Assembly: GCF_030463565.1 (NCBI RefSeq)
Contig: NC_134660.1
Location: forward strand, 317,501 to 381,500
DNA: 64,000 bases
Reading direction: 5' to 3'
Source: Pelecanus crispus
Lineage: Eukaryota > Chordata > Aves > Pelecaniformes > Pelecanidae
The position numbers and the translations under genes are program-made. This document shows positions 13,101 to 27,895 of this stretch, piece by piece. The notes below the pieces were generated by a model, which saw only the letters and a list, made by a program, of their open reading frames with translations, ran no database searches and had not been told where the DNA came from. Each line of letters begins with the position of its first letter. The stretch's first letter is position 1.

Positions 13101-16100
13101 ACAGTAGTTTTAAAGCTTTCCCTGTCTGTTCAGCAGGATCTTCGTGAATAGAAGGAAGAGAAGCCTCTTTAGCAGGGATTTACTAGGCTAACTTCGGATT
13201 TCTTCCCAGCCCCCTGCTAGAGTATCTTGCAGTGGTGCATTTCACAGAGCCATGAGATGGTCTACGGGTGGACAAATTCTTCCTCCCCCAAAATCCTGCT
13301 TGCTTGGGAAGCCTTTAAGCAGTTGAACATGTAGAGCGGATCAAAGAGAAGGCAGGAGATCTTATTTACCAGCTAATTCTCTTTGACTCTTCCCATCCCA
13401 GGCTCAGCCCAACCCGCTGGAAATCAGAACATCTTCCCTGCTGCTGCAGGTTTTAAGCCCGGCTCACCAGCATTCAGCCTTGTACCAGTCATTACTCACT
13501 TAACAGAAAATGGTGGAAGCCTAATATTTCCCCTGCACTGCCTTTCAAAGGCCACGTTGCATGCTGAGATGTGGCTGAACTGCTACACACGGCAGTACCG
13601 CAAAGTCCTCGGACAGTCTCACCAGTTGCTGGGTGGAGCTGCTCCCCCAGCCTGCCTGCTGCCACTGAAAGGAATCCAGCAGGGAAGGAAACGGCACACA
13701 AGTCAATGTGTTCTTAGCATGTTACTTTCCAGCAATAGAAGAAAAGTAACGCTAATGTAAAGCTAATGGGGAGAGAGAAAAGAGGAAAGAAAAGTTCCCG
13801 AAAAGGCCACTGCAGTCTTAATGAATTTGGACAGTCAATGGCACGACAGCATTCTGCCCCATCAAAAGTCTCCTTTACCTTGGCTGGCAAATTACACCGT
13901 GAGGAGGAAGAAATTGTTTTCCTGAAAGATTGCATTGCCTGAAGAAAGAAAAAGAGACCCATCCCCACTAACTGATGGCTGCTGCACTCCTCTGTCACTC
14001 GCACGGAACAATTACAAAGGGTAAGCAGTCGAGGAAGGTCCCCTTCACACAGCAGTTGGTGGTAAAAGGAACCTGGCAGGGCTCATCTGGTCTGTGGACG
14101 CTTGCAATCTACCACAAGCAGGACTCTTAGCAAGGCCAGCAGTTTCTCATGGTTATCACAATTTTCTTCATTAATACGAGGTCAGAAACAAACTGACAGG
14201 ACTTATTTCATGCTCCAGCGGGTACCACAACACATCCTACAGCAGGGAAAGGCTGACAGATACAGGATCACCCCCGTTTTCCTGAACACAGCCAATTTGG
14301 GAGGGCACTGAGCACTGTCACACTCCTCTTGGGTTCCCAGACAGAGCTCCTGAAATGCAATTCAGTCATTCAAAGAGCTGAAAAATACCCCCAAACTTGC
14401 TCTTTATTAGCCAGCCAGACACCAAACACCCTCAAACAAGCAGGAGGGTGAGAATACCCATGCTGACTGACGAGACAGTGCAGAGCTGAGCTCTCAGACA
14501 GGCGCTCACTCCACCTAGCAGGTGTGGGACGTGATAGAGAGAAGCGCCAGATAAAGGCGTTTCTAGCAGGTTAGTGAACAGCGACTCCTTGAAAGCAGCT
14601 CTGCGGTTCATCTTCACACAAGCTCTCCAGCACTGTCTCCATTTTACAACCTACTGCTTTGCAGCACAGCCGTGTGCCGTAGGACCCAGCAGAGACGACT
14701 GCCAGTGCAAGAACCAAAGCTCTGCTAATTTCCTTTCTCCGCAGGCTTTTGTAGGCACACGTAGAACAGCATCCATTTGATGCACCAGAGCCACAGGCTA
14801 GCGAAATGTCTGAAACCTGGTGTGAACATGGGATCAAATACAAGCCTTGAGCCACCTGCAGAGCGCGCACACCATCGCCACACTCTGCATTGAAGAGTTT
14901 AAGTGAAATGTTCTGCATTTAAGTGCAAAAATTGCAGAGTCCACTGCAAGGAGAGAAACCCTGCAGTACTCAGCCACCTTCCTGCCAGTCCCATGTATCT
15001 TTTCTTTCTTTGCTGCAGGAGAAAACAGCCACCATCTACCTTTGCTGTGGTGCAGAGAGCCAGGGCCCCCAGGGACACACAAGCAGGATTAAGCTTTCCT
15101 GCACTGGGAAGGGCCACATCCTGCACTTTCCAGGAGCTGCTCTAGCCAGCCGGCCTCAGTGCAAGCAGTGAGCAGGCTGCACGCCAGCTTCCTTCCCCTA
15201 CCCCTCTATGTGCAAAGGCAGATGATGATGCTGTGTCTGGTGCTAGGCTCAAAGGATACTGACACTGACAAGAAGAGATCAATGTGCAACCAGAAGCCTC
15301 ATAAATTAAGAGAACTGAATGAGAAGGAAACTTCACTTACACCTGTAAATGGACTGGAAGATCTGGGTACTTGCTATCATCTTCCACCTCAACCAAGCTG
15401 GTAACGTGTGCAGGAAGGGTCCAAAATATGTGGTGAAAAAAGTGGATACCTTGGCCTCAGAGCACCAACATTTTGATTGCGGAGAGATGCAAAGAGCGAG
15501 GCCCCTACCTCAAAACTGAGCAGAGCGAGGCTGCAATTCAACAAGCCAGGCTCAGACCACACTGCTTGTTCCCACCCTTACTCCTTACACCACCAGCACT
15601 GCTCCAACACCCCACTTGGAGGTGGTTCAAGGCACTAAACCAGCAGAAACTGAATCCCTCACAAGCAGAAGTTGTGCAGGACAGTAGTGCTACAGGTCAT
15701 CTCACCCCACCTTTGGGCCACCAAAGTAGCAGAGGGGAAAAGCATGGGAGGCCAGCACCAGCCACCATCCAGCTGCACCTTGAGCCCCTCCAGGTTTTGC
15801 CTCTGGCTTGAAAAAGATGCTGTCAAGACACAAGGTATGTGTTTATTGCTTACTTTGATCTCAGCTGCTCCTCTTTCTTTGATTTCACAGTGCTGACAAC
15901 ATTTGCTGCACCCTGACAGAAGTTCTGTGAATATTCAATGCTGCCACAGGAATGAAGACATTAAACATAAAAGGTTCTTCATGCCACAGCGCTAGCCTAC
16001 AAATGCGAGCAATCCTAGTCAGAGTGGATGAGACAGAACCAGGAAAGTGCTGTGGACACTAACATTGCAGGAGATTTTCTCAGGGCAAGGAAAACATTCA

Positions 16101-19100
16101 AGGTACCTTCTCGGATTGGGTTTTCCTTTCTTAAGTTATTTTGAGCTGTTTCAACACACGGATAGAAATTAAAATGATGACAACAGCACCATCTGCTCCA
16201 GCTACTGCCACACCACCATGGCTGGCACTGCTCTTGCAGCAACAGAAAGCCTGTCCTAGGGAAGAAGCCAAGTCAGGGGAGTTTTCTTAGGGAGCGCTAT
16301 TTTACTTCTACAGGTTCCAAGGCTGCAGAGCTCCTGGCTGCAAAGATCGGCCTACAGTGTGTCCAGGCAGCTGGGTTAAGCAGCAATGCTTACTGCCCTC
16401 AGCAGTGGCGAGAAGCCCAGGGTAAGCATCTCAGACACAGGCGTGCAGGAACAGGCATTACCAGCTTGCCTGAAAAAACACAACTTACCACTGCAGTAGG
16501 AATACAGTCTCTACACACTCCTGTGACAAACCATCACTGCACAGTTTTCCCACAGTGCTTATTTCACCAAGCCATTACTTTTAGCCACTTGACACCCAAA
16601 CTGGGCACCAAATACCTTCTGGCCCCATAGTGTCTAGTTCCAGCATCCCAAAGATGACTGACAGCACTGGAACACCGCAGGTTGCCTTATCAGGACGGTG
16701 TCTCTATAAATACAGGGGAAGGAAAGAGCCATGCATTCTTGACACGCTAGTTTCTTACTCTAGAAACAAACAAATATGCCAGATCTCACAAGCTTTCGGG
16801 GCTTTAACAGGACTTGTCCTCATCCCAGCAGTCACTATGCAACAAGACAGGGCTCAGAGAAGGCAATTTTAGCTTCTGCTTAGCTTTTCTGCATTATTTT
16901 TGCTTTTCATGAGTAAGAGACACTTCAGTGTGTTTCCTGAATGTCTTTTTTTTTTTTTTTAAGGCCAAAAGACACAAACAATAGGACATTCATCAAGCAT
17001 TTCTGCCATGCTTACATCTCCCTTATGTTATTGCATAATGGTAGAAAAAAAGCACTATCAGGAGAGCACAGCCTAGGGATGAGCGCATCGTTGAACTCCT
17101 GACAGAGAAGGCAGGGACTGGGACATGCCGACCAAGTCAGTGAGCAATGGGGTGGGCACCCCAACAGGTTCACACCTCACTGAGCACCGGGAAGTTGCTG
17201 CCCCAGTCACAGGGAGTGGCTGATCAGACTGCTCACGGGCTGCCACGGTTCCGCCAAGGGTACTGGTACCTGGTTTAGCTCCGAGTTTCATACACCATGC
17301 CACAAACAGCACGTGAGAGGTGTGGTGGGAGATGGTAGTGCCTCCTGATACCCAGCACAAGTTAGCAGAATTTGAGAGCCAGAGCTTTTGCTTCTAAAAC
17401 AAAAACAGAAGCTGCATTCGTCCATTTATTTTTCATAACAAGGGAGCACAGTTTGAACCATGCTGAGGCACAAGACAAACAAGGATTTTCAAGTAAGGAT
17501 GAACAGCAAATAAAAACCTTTATACATGAAACACATCCCTTCTGAGCACTCAAGTGTCTCTCTCCAGCTGGTCTTCGCCCAGTTTGGGCCACTCAGGATG
17601 ACAATCAGGTAGCAATCTGTCTTGTCTTGATTCTAGTTTTAACTAGCCAATGAGCAGATTGGCGACAAAAAGCAGACGCAGGCAGTGTGAATAGTGACAA
17701 TCCATATGGGAACCCAGACCATAAATTCAGCCAGAGAGTAGTAAAACCATTATTTCCCCTCCCAACCCAAAGGCTAAAGGAGGAGGAAGTTTAAAAAAAA
17801 AAAAAAAAATCAGAATCCATGTGCATTTCATCCTTCCCAGGAATTAGCTGGAAGCCCAGTTGGTGCCCATCTTGCTTTCCACAGGGATGAAGAGTAGAAA
17901 TTGTCCAAATTTAAGACAGCCCCAAGTCTAGGAATTCAGGCTCAATCTTCCCCAGTACATTTATTATAAATTTATTAAATTTATTACATTTATTAAAAAT
18001 AAATGAGGTGCAATCAGTCTCCTCAGGGATTTTACCCCCTTTCAGCTCTAAATGCAGCTCTGCTGTCACACGTATGATATGTATAAAAGGACAGGCTGCT
18101 TCAGAGCCTTACTTCTTGCTTAAAATAATATTGCTCCTGGTCTCAGGTTACGAGGGATCCATTCACATTCGGTAAGGTCACAGGCTCTCTCTAAATCACC
18201 AATACAAAGGCTGGAATAAACAGGATTGCCAGTATTTCAGTAGTGCTTCTTTTTATTACAGTGCATGAGTAGAGACAGACTACATGAAGAGGCTCTGGCC
18301 ACACCTAGAGCCACAGTGCTTTGTCATTCCTTATCGAGGGAGGCAGAGAGCAGCCTTCTGCCAGTGGGAGATGCTGGCTCCTGTTCTCACACTAACATCA
18401 GGCAGCAGCAAAGCAAACCCCACTGCAGCCCGACAGCTTTACCCGTCTTACAGAACTGCCCATTTTCACAGATGGGAAGCGTTCAGGGCATTTCTCTCGC
18501 CACAGACTACAGGAGTTTAATGCCTTGTGATCCTTACTCAGTTCCAAAACTCATTTTACACACACTGATCTCCCTTCAGCATCACCCAGGTATGCCCAGC
18601 TCCCTCTTGCTAACGAGGACTTTCTAGTATATCACCTAGGCCATTTCAAGCTATTTTGCCACAAGCATTGGTAAGGTGCTTTTCATCTGCACACAAACAC
18701 TGCTACAGCCACAGTACAGGATTCTTCCATTTAAAACTTAAGCACCAAGAGGCTCCTGGATGTTGATAGAGCAAACAAACCCATGGAGTCAAAAACCCCT
18801 CCGTAAGGGCAGTACATGAGCAACAATAACTAATGAAACATGCTTTGGAGCTGAGCACAGACCTCAGACAGCCGTGACAATAAACCCTATTATTAGACAC
18901 AATAAAAGCAGTGACATATTTGAGAGATTAAGCATTAATAAGTGCCTTCACATTAAAGTATTCATGACTGTCTTCCCCTCTCACCTGGAGGAACATGGGG
19001 AAAGGGAGGATCTGGCAAGGTAATTCAGCTAACACTAAAATAGGGGAAAGGCAAAATTCATGCAAAGTAGGCTGCAAAACCATAAAATGAGGATGCAGTG

Positions 19101-22100
19101 ATGACAGCTCAGCAGTGCTGCAGATGAGAGATTCCCAATGCTGGAAGCCCAGTACATCCTGCAGGGAGCTGGGCCCCATCTTGCTCTCAACAAGCCCAAG
19201 GCAAGGGCCAGGCAAGCACCAGCTGCCTCAGCAAAGAGGCTCCTAGGGGCACTGCAGAAGAACATGGATCTGGGTCTGCCAGGCAAGATTTAAAATGGAA
19301 GGGGAAAGAGGACAGGAACAGGAAAGACTGATGGGAAAGGAAAGGAGAAAGGAGAGCATGCCCATGTATGCACATGGTGCTTGGATTTGGCAGGTGCCTA
19401 AGATGCACACACTGCTCAGGATGAGAACAAAACCTGGGAACATCATGGTCAACTCCTTTCTCCAGTTCACAGTTGCCCTTTTTTCTGATCATTCATCCAT
19501 CTCTGCAACCACAGCAAGTCTTCTCTTTGCGAGCCCCAGAGAGTCACTCCTTTTTGTCACAGGACAGGTCCAATACCCACATTTTAGTCTCATCCTTTCT
19601 GAGTTTGTTCTCTTGCTTACCAATGGGCAGTGACTACAAGCAATGCCGCGGCTCGAGCAGTAGATCTTTAGCTGGACTTTTTAGTTGCTTTCCTTTTTGT
19701 ACCCAACAGCAACATCTATTACTTCTGCTTATATATGCCTACCAGGCTCTCCATTATTACACCAGAAGATGCCAAGGGAAAAAGCATGTAGTTTTCTGTC
19801 CAATTTGGAGATGTCCATTGTTAAAAGCTACTTCTACAAACCTCTCCAGCTAGCTCCAGGGCAGCATCGTTTGTCATGCTGATGAGGTAGTAAGTAAAAC
19901 CACATATGAAGAAGTAACTTCAGAGGGTAGAATTTGCTTAGGGTAAAGTCTGCCCTTGAATTCAAAGTAAGCAGGAGCTGAAAATGAACCAGAAAAGGCA
20001 ATTCAGACTTCAGATAAAATCCCAGCTTTGGGCTCCCTAACATGATGTCTGACACCACAAGCTACAGCTACCAGCAGAGAGCACGTGAAGCTCCACTTCT
20101 GCAACACAACCGCACAAGCCAGCTTCATCACAGGTCTCACCTTAAACCACAAAGGTAATTCAGTCCCAGCAACTCTTAGCCTATCACATCCAGGATCTGC
20201 AGTGGGAGGGTAATAAAATAGTCAGCACCTGCATGGAGCTAGTCAGCACTTTGTACAAGATGGGTCAGCATTAGGAAAGGAACACGAGACACATTTACAT
20301 CTCTTAGGTTTCCTTTACTTCTGACCATACCAAAGCGAAGTTCACTTTCAGATGAAAGTTGCATTTTTATACAGAGGCTCCTCTTGCCAACCTGCACTGA
20401 CACAGAACCTTGAGAGTTCACAAAAGGCTAGAGCTACAAACCAGCCTCCTGGAAGCTCATCCCACTGGATTATCCCTTCTCTTGGGAAAGTCTCTCCAAG
20501 CACACCCCTTCTGTCATCGCTATGTCCTCAAACTAACCACACAATGAACACACTCCCCTTGAGCCCTGCAAACCAGGACAGGAACATTTTGTCACCTGCA
20601 AGCCCAGTGCAAACAAGTTTTCAACCTGGACACACAGTCCTGACGCTGTTGTGCGGACATGCTGCTGATGGCCACTTCCAAAGCCCTCCCACTACCGTAC
20701 CTCTGGTCATCAAGGTACAACAGCCCCTCCCCAGGCAGGGACCCAGGGAGAAGACAGTGTGCACATATCCCCTCAGCCCTCAGTTAGCTTTACTCCATCT
20801 CTTTGGCCCACTTCTTGTCCTCCTTCCACTCGCATCTTGCTGCATCTCAGCCTGACGAGAGCTCACGTGGTCCCTGCACTCACCACCCACCACTGGGGAA
20901 TAATCCCCTTCACCCTCTGCCAAAGACTCACCCTGCTACCTGGATATCTGAAGCCACAGCAGCCAGCCAAGAAAAACATTGCTTGCTTGCCCATCACTTT
21001 GCCTCTCACCTTGACTGTGACAGACCCACTCTGCCCTCAACTCAACTGAGAACGTGCCCAGCTGGCCAGATGTGTTCCCTGCACCAGGAAGCTCACATGA
21101 AGTGACATTTGAGAGAAAGAAGGAGCAGAGCTGCTTGTGAGCAAGACACACACACCCCCCTCCGTGGTAAGACCAAGTCAACACACCCAGGATTAAGTCA
21201 AGGTTTGATCAAATAAAAGATGAAATGTTTCTTAGGTAGGGAAGAATTTCACCACTCCGAACATCCCCCTACTTCTCCAATTTCAACTTCAAAAGGGCAT
21301 CCCAGCAAACACTTCTTTCCAATGTATGGAAGACAGTTTGTTTATCTCAAAAAAGGGTCTCCAGGCCAGCACAAACATTCACATTGCTGAGCTGGACGTG
21401 TTCAAGGATCATGGGAGAAGCTTCTTTAGATTTTTTTTGAGCCATTTACAGACACCTCAAGGAATTTCATTCTGTAGCAAGTGACTTGACACACTGATGA
21501 AATCCATCTGAAATTACATCAGGCACTTCCAGGCAGACAGCCTGGGACAGGAGCTGACGAGGAGCCATAACATGAAATGCTGACAAGTGGCACAAAGTCC
21601 TGCAACTCTGTGGCACACAGCATTCAAAGTCACACACACGCTATTCAAAACCATGAATAGAAGTGGTTTCATCACCTCTCTTGTAAGTCCTAAAGTTTCT
21701 CCATGAACAGCAGAGTTTAATACAGTACTTATTCCTATGGACTTGTATAATCCGTCCTTGAAGACTGCACCTCATCCCACAGTAACCCCCATCAGCCTTC
21801 ATCCTTCCCATGTGCCTTCGAGCATCATCACAGACAGCCGAGCCACACCTCAGAGTAACACACACACTGACCAGCCGAACAGGACAGCTCAGGGACAAAT
21901 CCACCTGCCTTCCCAGGGCACTAATGGCACAACCCCACCAAGCACTCTGAAGCAATTCAAGAGGAGTACTGAGGGAGGGCATAGAGGCAAAGATGCACAG
22001 ACAGCGATACCAGATCTGCTCTAGGAAGAGAGGGCAGGGCAGGTACAGCAGAGAGGTTACAAAGATGGAAATAATTAGCCAACTGCAGCGATAATCCTTT

Positions 22101-25100
22101 TAGCCTAACAGAAGGTATCCCCTGGTGCTCCCTTTCCTTGGATATTTAAAGAAAATCCACTAAAAACAGGAGCCATGCCACATGTAATGACTGCCTTTAC
22201 CTAACTCGACTGCTTGGAAGGGAAAGAGAAAAATCACTGGATTGACTTCTGAGGAGCACGAAGGGCTCATTAGACTTGCAAAGAAAATCCACTCAAGTCT
22301 AAAGGCACAGATACATCTCCTCCAGATTCTAGTGTAAACTGCATATGCTTTCCACAGGCACTTTAAAAAACAGCCTACAACCGGCAGATTTCAGTGCGAA
22401 ACAAAGCTCCAACTCGCAGATGGAGGAGATCCATCCTGCTGCAAGAAGAGATTCAGAGATTCATTCAGTCCCTCACAGCAGGGCTGTGCCCACCTTAAAA
22501 ACCACGCAAGGGCTGCAATTCTCTGCTGTATCCACCACATCCTGGGGTGCTATGCAAAGGCAGCTTGGGATTGAGGGCTGTTCATGCTAAAGAGCCAGAC
22601 AGGAGCAATGCTGCACAGAGCAGACACTCCACCACTTGTGCATCTCCAAGAAGCAGAAGTGATCCAAATTCAGGGCTGCACCTCTGGCAAGGCTGAGCCA
22701 CCCTGGTGCTCTGCAAGGTTTTGGCAATTACCTCCTTTCTTTTCCGTCTCCATGGGTAGGCAGAGCCCTGCCGGCAACCCGTGCATTACAGCACTGCCTA
22801 CTTTATGGATAAACACCCCCAACTGCAAGGGCATGCCCTTGGGGTGAGCCCCAGACACCACACCAGCCCACCTCTGGAGTCTAAACACCACAGTTAAGCA
22901 ACAAAAGATCCTGAGGTAGAAAGCAGAAATTACACTGGATAGGCAGAAAAACCTAGAAAGTCAGCCCAGCTCTGATGCAACTGCAATACTAGTGAGAGAT
23001 CCTCCAAGAGCTGCTGCCCTTCTCCCAAAACATCAGCTGGTACTTCTCTGAACAGAGGCTGGGAATAACCTGACACTGAATCTGCAGGTCCCCCCCCACC
23101 TAGCTAAGGGGCAGGCACACAACAGAAACAATTACCTCTGATTTTGTTTAGCAGTCTCAGCTGTTCTAACACAGCTAGAGAGGACCATTTTGCTTTTGCA
23201 AGAAAGGACTCTCAGTGCTTTTTCACAGACTACACAGGTCTGCAGACCTTAGAGCAAGCCATACACACAGAAAGCACAACACATGACCCTGTTGTTCAGG
23301 GGCTGGTTGCTTTACCTGCGTGCAGAGCCACGACGCTCCAAAACCTGTGCCATGTTCCAGCAGCTCCAGAAACAGCCCTGACATGCCACCATCCTCTCAG
23401 CATCACACAGATGAAGGACCCACGACTCTGTCAAGTCCAGGGCACTTCACTACGAGCTTCCAACTCTCACAGTCCAGCCCCACACCTACCTACAGCCAGC
23501 ACACAGCCTAGGAAGCAATAAGCCAACCTACTAGCCAACTGACCTCATCAACCAGCAGGCTAAGCAAACTGGAAAATACTGGGAGCTGGGTGGAAGCCAG
23601 CGCCCTGATTCTTTCTTGACTAATTCATCAAGTGTCAGAGCATTGCTACAGCTAAGTTCCCAGCACTCCCTCAAAAGATGTAGAGACAACAACCAAGCCT
23701 CATCAGCACTCTGGGTTGGTAAAATAAGCTTATGCTGCTCAAAGACAAACTCAAATCTACAGCTTTCTTCCAGCTTTTAAATAATGTTCCTATTAGGAAA
23801 AAAAAAAGGAACGGCCACCCTCAGCACTTCCCCTCAGACACTGCTTTGTGATCCAATTTTCAACGCTTCGCAAACCAAAAGGGATTTGTCTGAAACTCTG
23901 AACGTGGACACACCCCAGCACCCGCACCTCAAACAGCAATGCCAAATGCCCATACAGGCGCACACAGACACTCCGACAGGCCAAGCAGTTACAGATGTGT
24001 TGCTTTGTCAGGACAATTTGTTATTGCCATGCTGATGAACACAGGCTTTCAGAAGAAACAGCAGAGACACCATCTCAAAAGCATTTTCAATATGTCTTTC
24101 CCCAGCTGTTTCTAACAGCCCCATGATGCTCCAAAGCCCAACTTCCAAATGAGGATATAAACATCATCAAGGAGCAATTTGCTCTAATCCCCACTACCAC
24201 ACACTAAGAACCACTCAGCTAAGCCCCAGCAAATACGCCAGGAGCAAGGTGGTACCCAAACACTTCCAAATCCCATGGCTGGCAAAACCCTGAAAAAAGA
24301 CAGTCATGCAACACAGATCAACAAGCATGCAATGAAGAACACAGTTTTTTGAAATGAAGCAGAGGAACGTGAAAGGCAGAAGATTAAGACACCCACCTTA
24401 CTGGCATGCTACAAGTGTCCCTGACTAGATACATCGGGCTCAGCCTCAACCTGGAAGGAGCAGTTGCAGCGTCCCATTTCCCTCATTTTTATCCCATGAG
24501 GACTGCTCTCCTGGCCAGGGGAGCAGACTTCGCATGGTTTTTGGGAAGGAAATGAGAAAGCTGCAGCACTACTTCTTCAGGACAGATAAATATGTTTACT
24601 TGGTCCAGCTGGGTCCTGCTGAAACTGCAGTTTATTAAGCACAGAGGGAATAGGACAGTTGAGCAAAATGCCTTGAGAAGAGGCTAGAAGCAGAGGGCAG
24701 CAAGACAATACAGAGAAACTGATGCAGGGTGAGGAAGACTACATAGAAGCCTGACCCGTAAATACTTAACACAGTACTTGAAAAGGACAAGTAATGAGGC
24801 AGGGAGGGAGAGACACAAAACCCATACTATTGCACTTGTCACCTGCATCTTGTCACCTGGACCCATCTCCTCTCCATGGGAGCTCCCCACAGGGCACACA
24901 GAGGTCCTGTCACTTCTGTCCTCATCTCAGCTAATCTCAGCTGATGAAGGATAAACGTCCATATCTTATCTGTGATGCCACCTGCCCCTTCCAGAGTAGC
25001 TAAGAGCCTTGCTCTCCCAGGCAGAGACCACAACACCTTGATGTGTCTCATGTTCATGTCAGATAGGACCTTTGCAACAAGTTCACCTGAAAGCTGCAGA

Positions 25101-27602
25101 TTAGCAGTAAGCTGTTCCAAAGCAAATGGTCCTCTTTTAGAGAGAAACAGAGCCTTCGTTTAAAGGCTTCAAACAATGACAACCATACTTTACACTTTCA
25201 CTCATTAAACCAGGCAGAGCTGATTTAGTTCCAAGTTTCTCAAGGGCCAACTTCTGGCCATCTTGCTGTGCAAGATGAAGACAGACCCACAGCATTGCAC
25301 ACCTCCAGGCACACGCTAAAGACCTAATAACCTTCTAAACCAAACAGAGCTCACCCAGGTGTTTCATTTTCAGCAATATGTGTTCAAGACTAAACTGTCC
25401 CAAGATCCTCTCGTGCTGCAGTCAAGCTTTATGGAGGATGGAGACCCAAGCAACCAACCTGTGGGACAGGCATCACATTTCCCCAGAGCACGAGAGCTGG
25501 GTCTCGAAAAACAAACCCCACCTGCATCTTAATTCCACAAGCCTTCATTTCCAAGGGCATTCAGCAGCATGAGGTACCTCTGCTAACACTGGGGGATGGC
25601 ACAGGGAAGTATGCCACAGCCCTACACCTCCTTCCAAACATCATTATTCTGTCTAGAGCAAGAATAAGAACATGCAGTACTATCAGGTGTGAATTATCTG
25701 CCTGGAAAACCTCCATGCACTATGGTTAAGTCAGCCAGTACCTAGCTTTTCTCCTCAGCTGCCCATCTTAGGGGAAAAAAACAAGCATTTTGCATATCAA
25801 GATGGAACAAAGCATAACTGGGCTAGACTATTTCTCATTTCTAGAGAGAATAAGATTTTAACATTCCTTCTCCCAAGAGCAGCCTGTAAATGCCCAACTG
25901 AGAGCTGTTTTGATTAACCACCTTTAGGAAAAAAATGGAAAAAAAAATTGAACTGCATGAGGAAAACCATTAAACACTCCAAATCTGAGGTATTAGCAGC
26001 AAAGGTAAAAACGCTTCATTGGCTATAAAAGGGCAGCCATTGCTCGACAGAACAAGTTAGCGATTCTCAGTAGTGAATTTTGTTCCACTCATTCAGACAC
26101 ACGTTAGACATCTGTCCAGATCCATGCAGACAAACGCAGGGCAGCTCAGGAATATGCTGCATACAAATTGCTGAAGTGACAGCTTAGCTCATCTCAGCTG
26201 CTCGTTCCAGCAAGCCCGTTTCTAAGCAAGACCAGCCTCTTGCTGCAAATGGAGCTGCACCTCGCATGGTGGTACCACCAGCAAATGGAAGGAGAAACTC
26301 CCTTTAAAGTGATGGCAGCTGCCTTCTGTGAACAAACAAGAGGATTGCATTTCTAGGTATTTAAAAAAAAAAAATCATCTTCCCTAACCAAATCCTCCTG
26401 TGTGCTCACACAGCAGACAGGGATGCAGGCAGAAATCTCCATCCCTCCCCTGAAGTAAGCTGTTTCTACTTCTTATGGGTTTAATTGCTCCAAGCCAGGA
26501 GGGCAGGTGTGCCACACAGCACACCCAGAAACACCTGGCAAGAAAACTTCCCTTTTCACACCCGTGAAGTTAGACTTAAAACAAAGAAATACCCAGCAAC
26601 TAAAGGGAAAAAAAGCAAACCCCAGAAGGGGGTCCAGCCCCATGCCCTGCCTGGTCTGATTTTAGGACAAGAAAGAACAGGCAGCACGGAAGACGCTAAT
26701 GAAAGGGACAAGGGGGCAATCTCAGCACAACAGGGATGCCTGCGAGGTGCGAGGCACGTCCAGGGACTGCCGACACCACCAGTTACGCCAAGCAGCACCA
26801 CCCAGCCCCAAACCCACGGGGCTCCGCAGCAGCATCCCCAGCCCAGCTGGAAAACACCTGGGGTTTAACAGCGCAGGAACGCACCCTGGGCCACCGCGCT
26901 GTTAAGTACCGGAATCCCTCGGCCGGGCACCCGGGGGATGCAACAAAGCAAGGCAACTCCGGCTGCTGTGACCTCAATAACGCTTCCCACCCCCGAATTC
27001 CAGTCCGGGCGTGGACAGCTCCGTTTTCTGAAACGCCTTTTCCTCATAGTTTCCTATTATTGATTAATTTATCTTTTTTAATTACAGCTGCCCCCGCCTC
27101 CCCCCTCCCCGAGGGCGGCTGCAGAAGATGGCACCGCGCCGGGGCGGGAAGGCGCTGCCCACCCCTCCTGCCGCAGCCTCGCCGGCACAGCCCCCGGCCC
27201 CACCTGCCGCAGGCAACGGGGCAGAAAAACGGCGAAAAGGGGGGAGGAAAAAAAAAAAAAAAAACCACCCCCTCCCTCCCCAGCGGCCACCCCGCCCCGC
27301 CGCGCACCTGCAGCCGGGCGGCAGCGCTGCCGCAGGGGACGCCCCTCGCACTGCTGCAGCGACCGGGCTGCCGAGGCGGCCACCGGGCAAACCGGCGCCG
27401 GGGGTGACACGCCCCTCCGCGGCGATTTTTTGCGTTGAAATGGCTGGGTTTGGTTTGTTTTTTTTTTTTTCTCCACCCGTTTCACGCCTTCAGCGTGGGG
27501 ACAGCGAAACGCAGCGCCGGTAGACCGGGGGAGAGTGCGTCCGGCCGTGCAGCACCCCCTCCCGCTCGCCCCCCTCCCGCCGGCCAGCGGCCGTGCCCCT
27601 AC
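4118..27602 (-). other. MAPT: MAPT first intron (about 23.5 kb), no recognisable gene inside
   Basis: This lies between the acceptor of coding exon 1 (CTCTTCAG read on the minus strand, just right of 4117) and the candidate donor of the non-coding exon at 27603. It is AT-richer than the right half of the window. Open frames are short and none carries a domain I recognise. Visible simple sequence includes a T tract near 16,948-16,962, an A tract near 17,792-17,808, an ATTTATTA-type AT-rich tract at about 17,955-18,005 and an A tract near 26,360. A very long first intron is also the arrangement in human MAPT. Confidence 0.75.
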
Positions 27603-27720
27603 CTGCCGCTGCAGGGGAGTCCGCACCGGAGCCGGGCGGCGAGTGACAGCGGCGGCGCGGGCGGGGCGGGGGGCGCGCGCGAGCTCCGGAACCTTCGCCG
27701 AGCCGGCGGGGGGGGGGGGG
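27603..27720 (-). other. MAPT: Candidate MAPT non-coding first exon (exon 0)
   Basis: Read on the minus strand, a GC-rich segment ends GCGGCAG and is followed by the donor GTAGGGGC (donor bases at 27601-27602). The phase is irrelevant because the ATG is in the next exon. Its position inside the only CpG island upstream of the tau ATG and the matching exon 1 acceptor support it. The right-hand (5') boundary is not defined by sequence and is a guess. A 19-base G run at 27708-27726 lies at or just upstream of the start. Human MAPT likewise has a non-coding first exon. Confidence 0.5.
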
Positions 27721-27736
27721 GGGGGGCAGCGGCAGG

Positions 27737-27746
27737 GCGCATGCGC
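27737..27746. promoter_or_regulatory. NRF1 binding motif (palindromic)
   Basis: Exact GCGCATGCGC in the MAPT CpG island; a second exact copy is at 27796-27805. The spacing of 59 bp start to start is typical of clustered NRF1 sites in CpG promoters. Confidence 0.6.
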
Positions 27747-27880
27747 CGCGCGGCTCGTAACCCCCCCCTACGAGCGCTCCCCGCGGCGCGGGCCGGCGCA
27801 TGCGCGGTGCGCAGAGCGGCGGGAGGGAGGCGCCGCCGCCGCCTTTTGTCTGCGAGAAGCGGGCGCGCGCGCGGCCCTGC

Positions 27881-27895
27881 CCAGCAGGGGGCGCT
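27881..27895 (+). promoter_or_regulatory. CTCF-like motif, forward orientation
   Basis: CCAGCAGGGGGCGCT matches the CTCF core (CCASYAGRKGGCR) across its whole length. It sits at the MAPT promoter, just left of the spacer that separates MAPT from SLC25A39. Confidence 0.6.

Noticed and set aside
24839-25120. Minus-strand 93-codon frame inside MAPT intron 1
   Set aside because: AG-GT words are present but no coherent exon; not tau, not a known repeat, and length within chance for this intron.
27121-27130. AAGATGGCAC on the plus strand as a YY1 site or start codon of a divergent gene
   Set aside because: Single weak match; the following frame is low-complexity Pro/Ala/Lys with an A tract and no homology.
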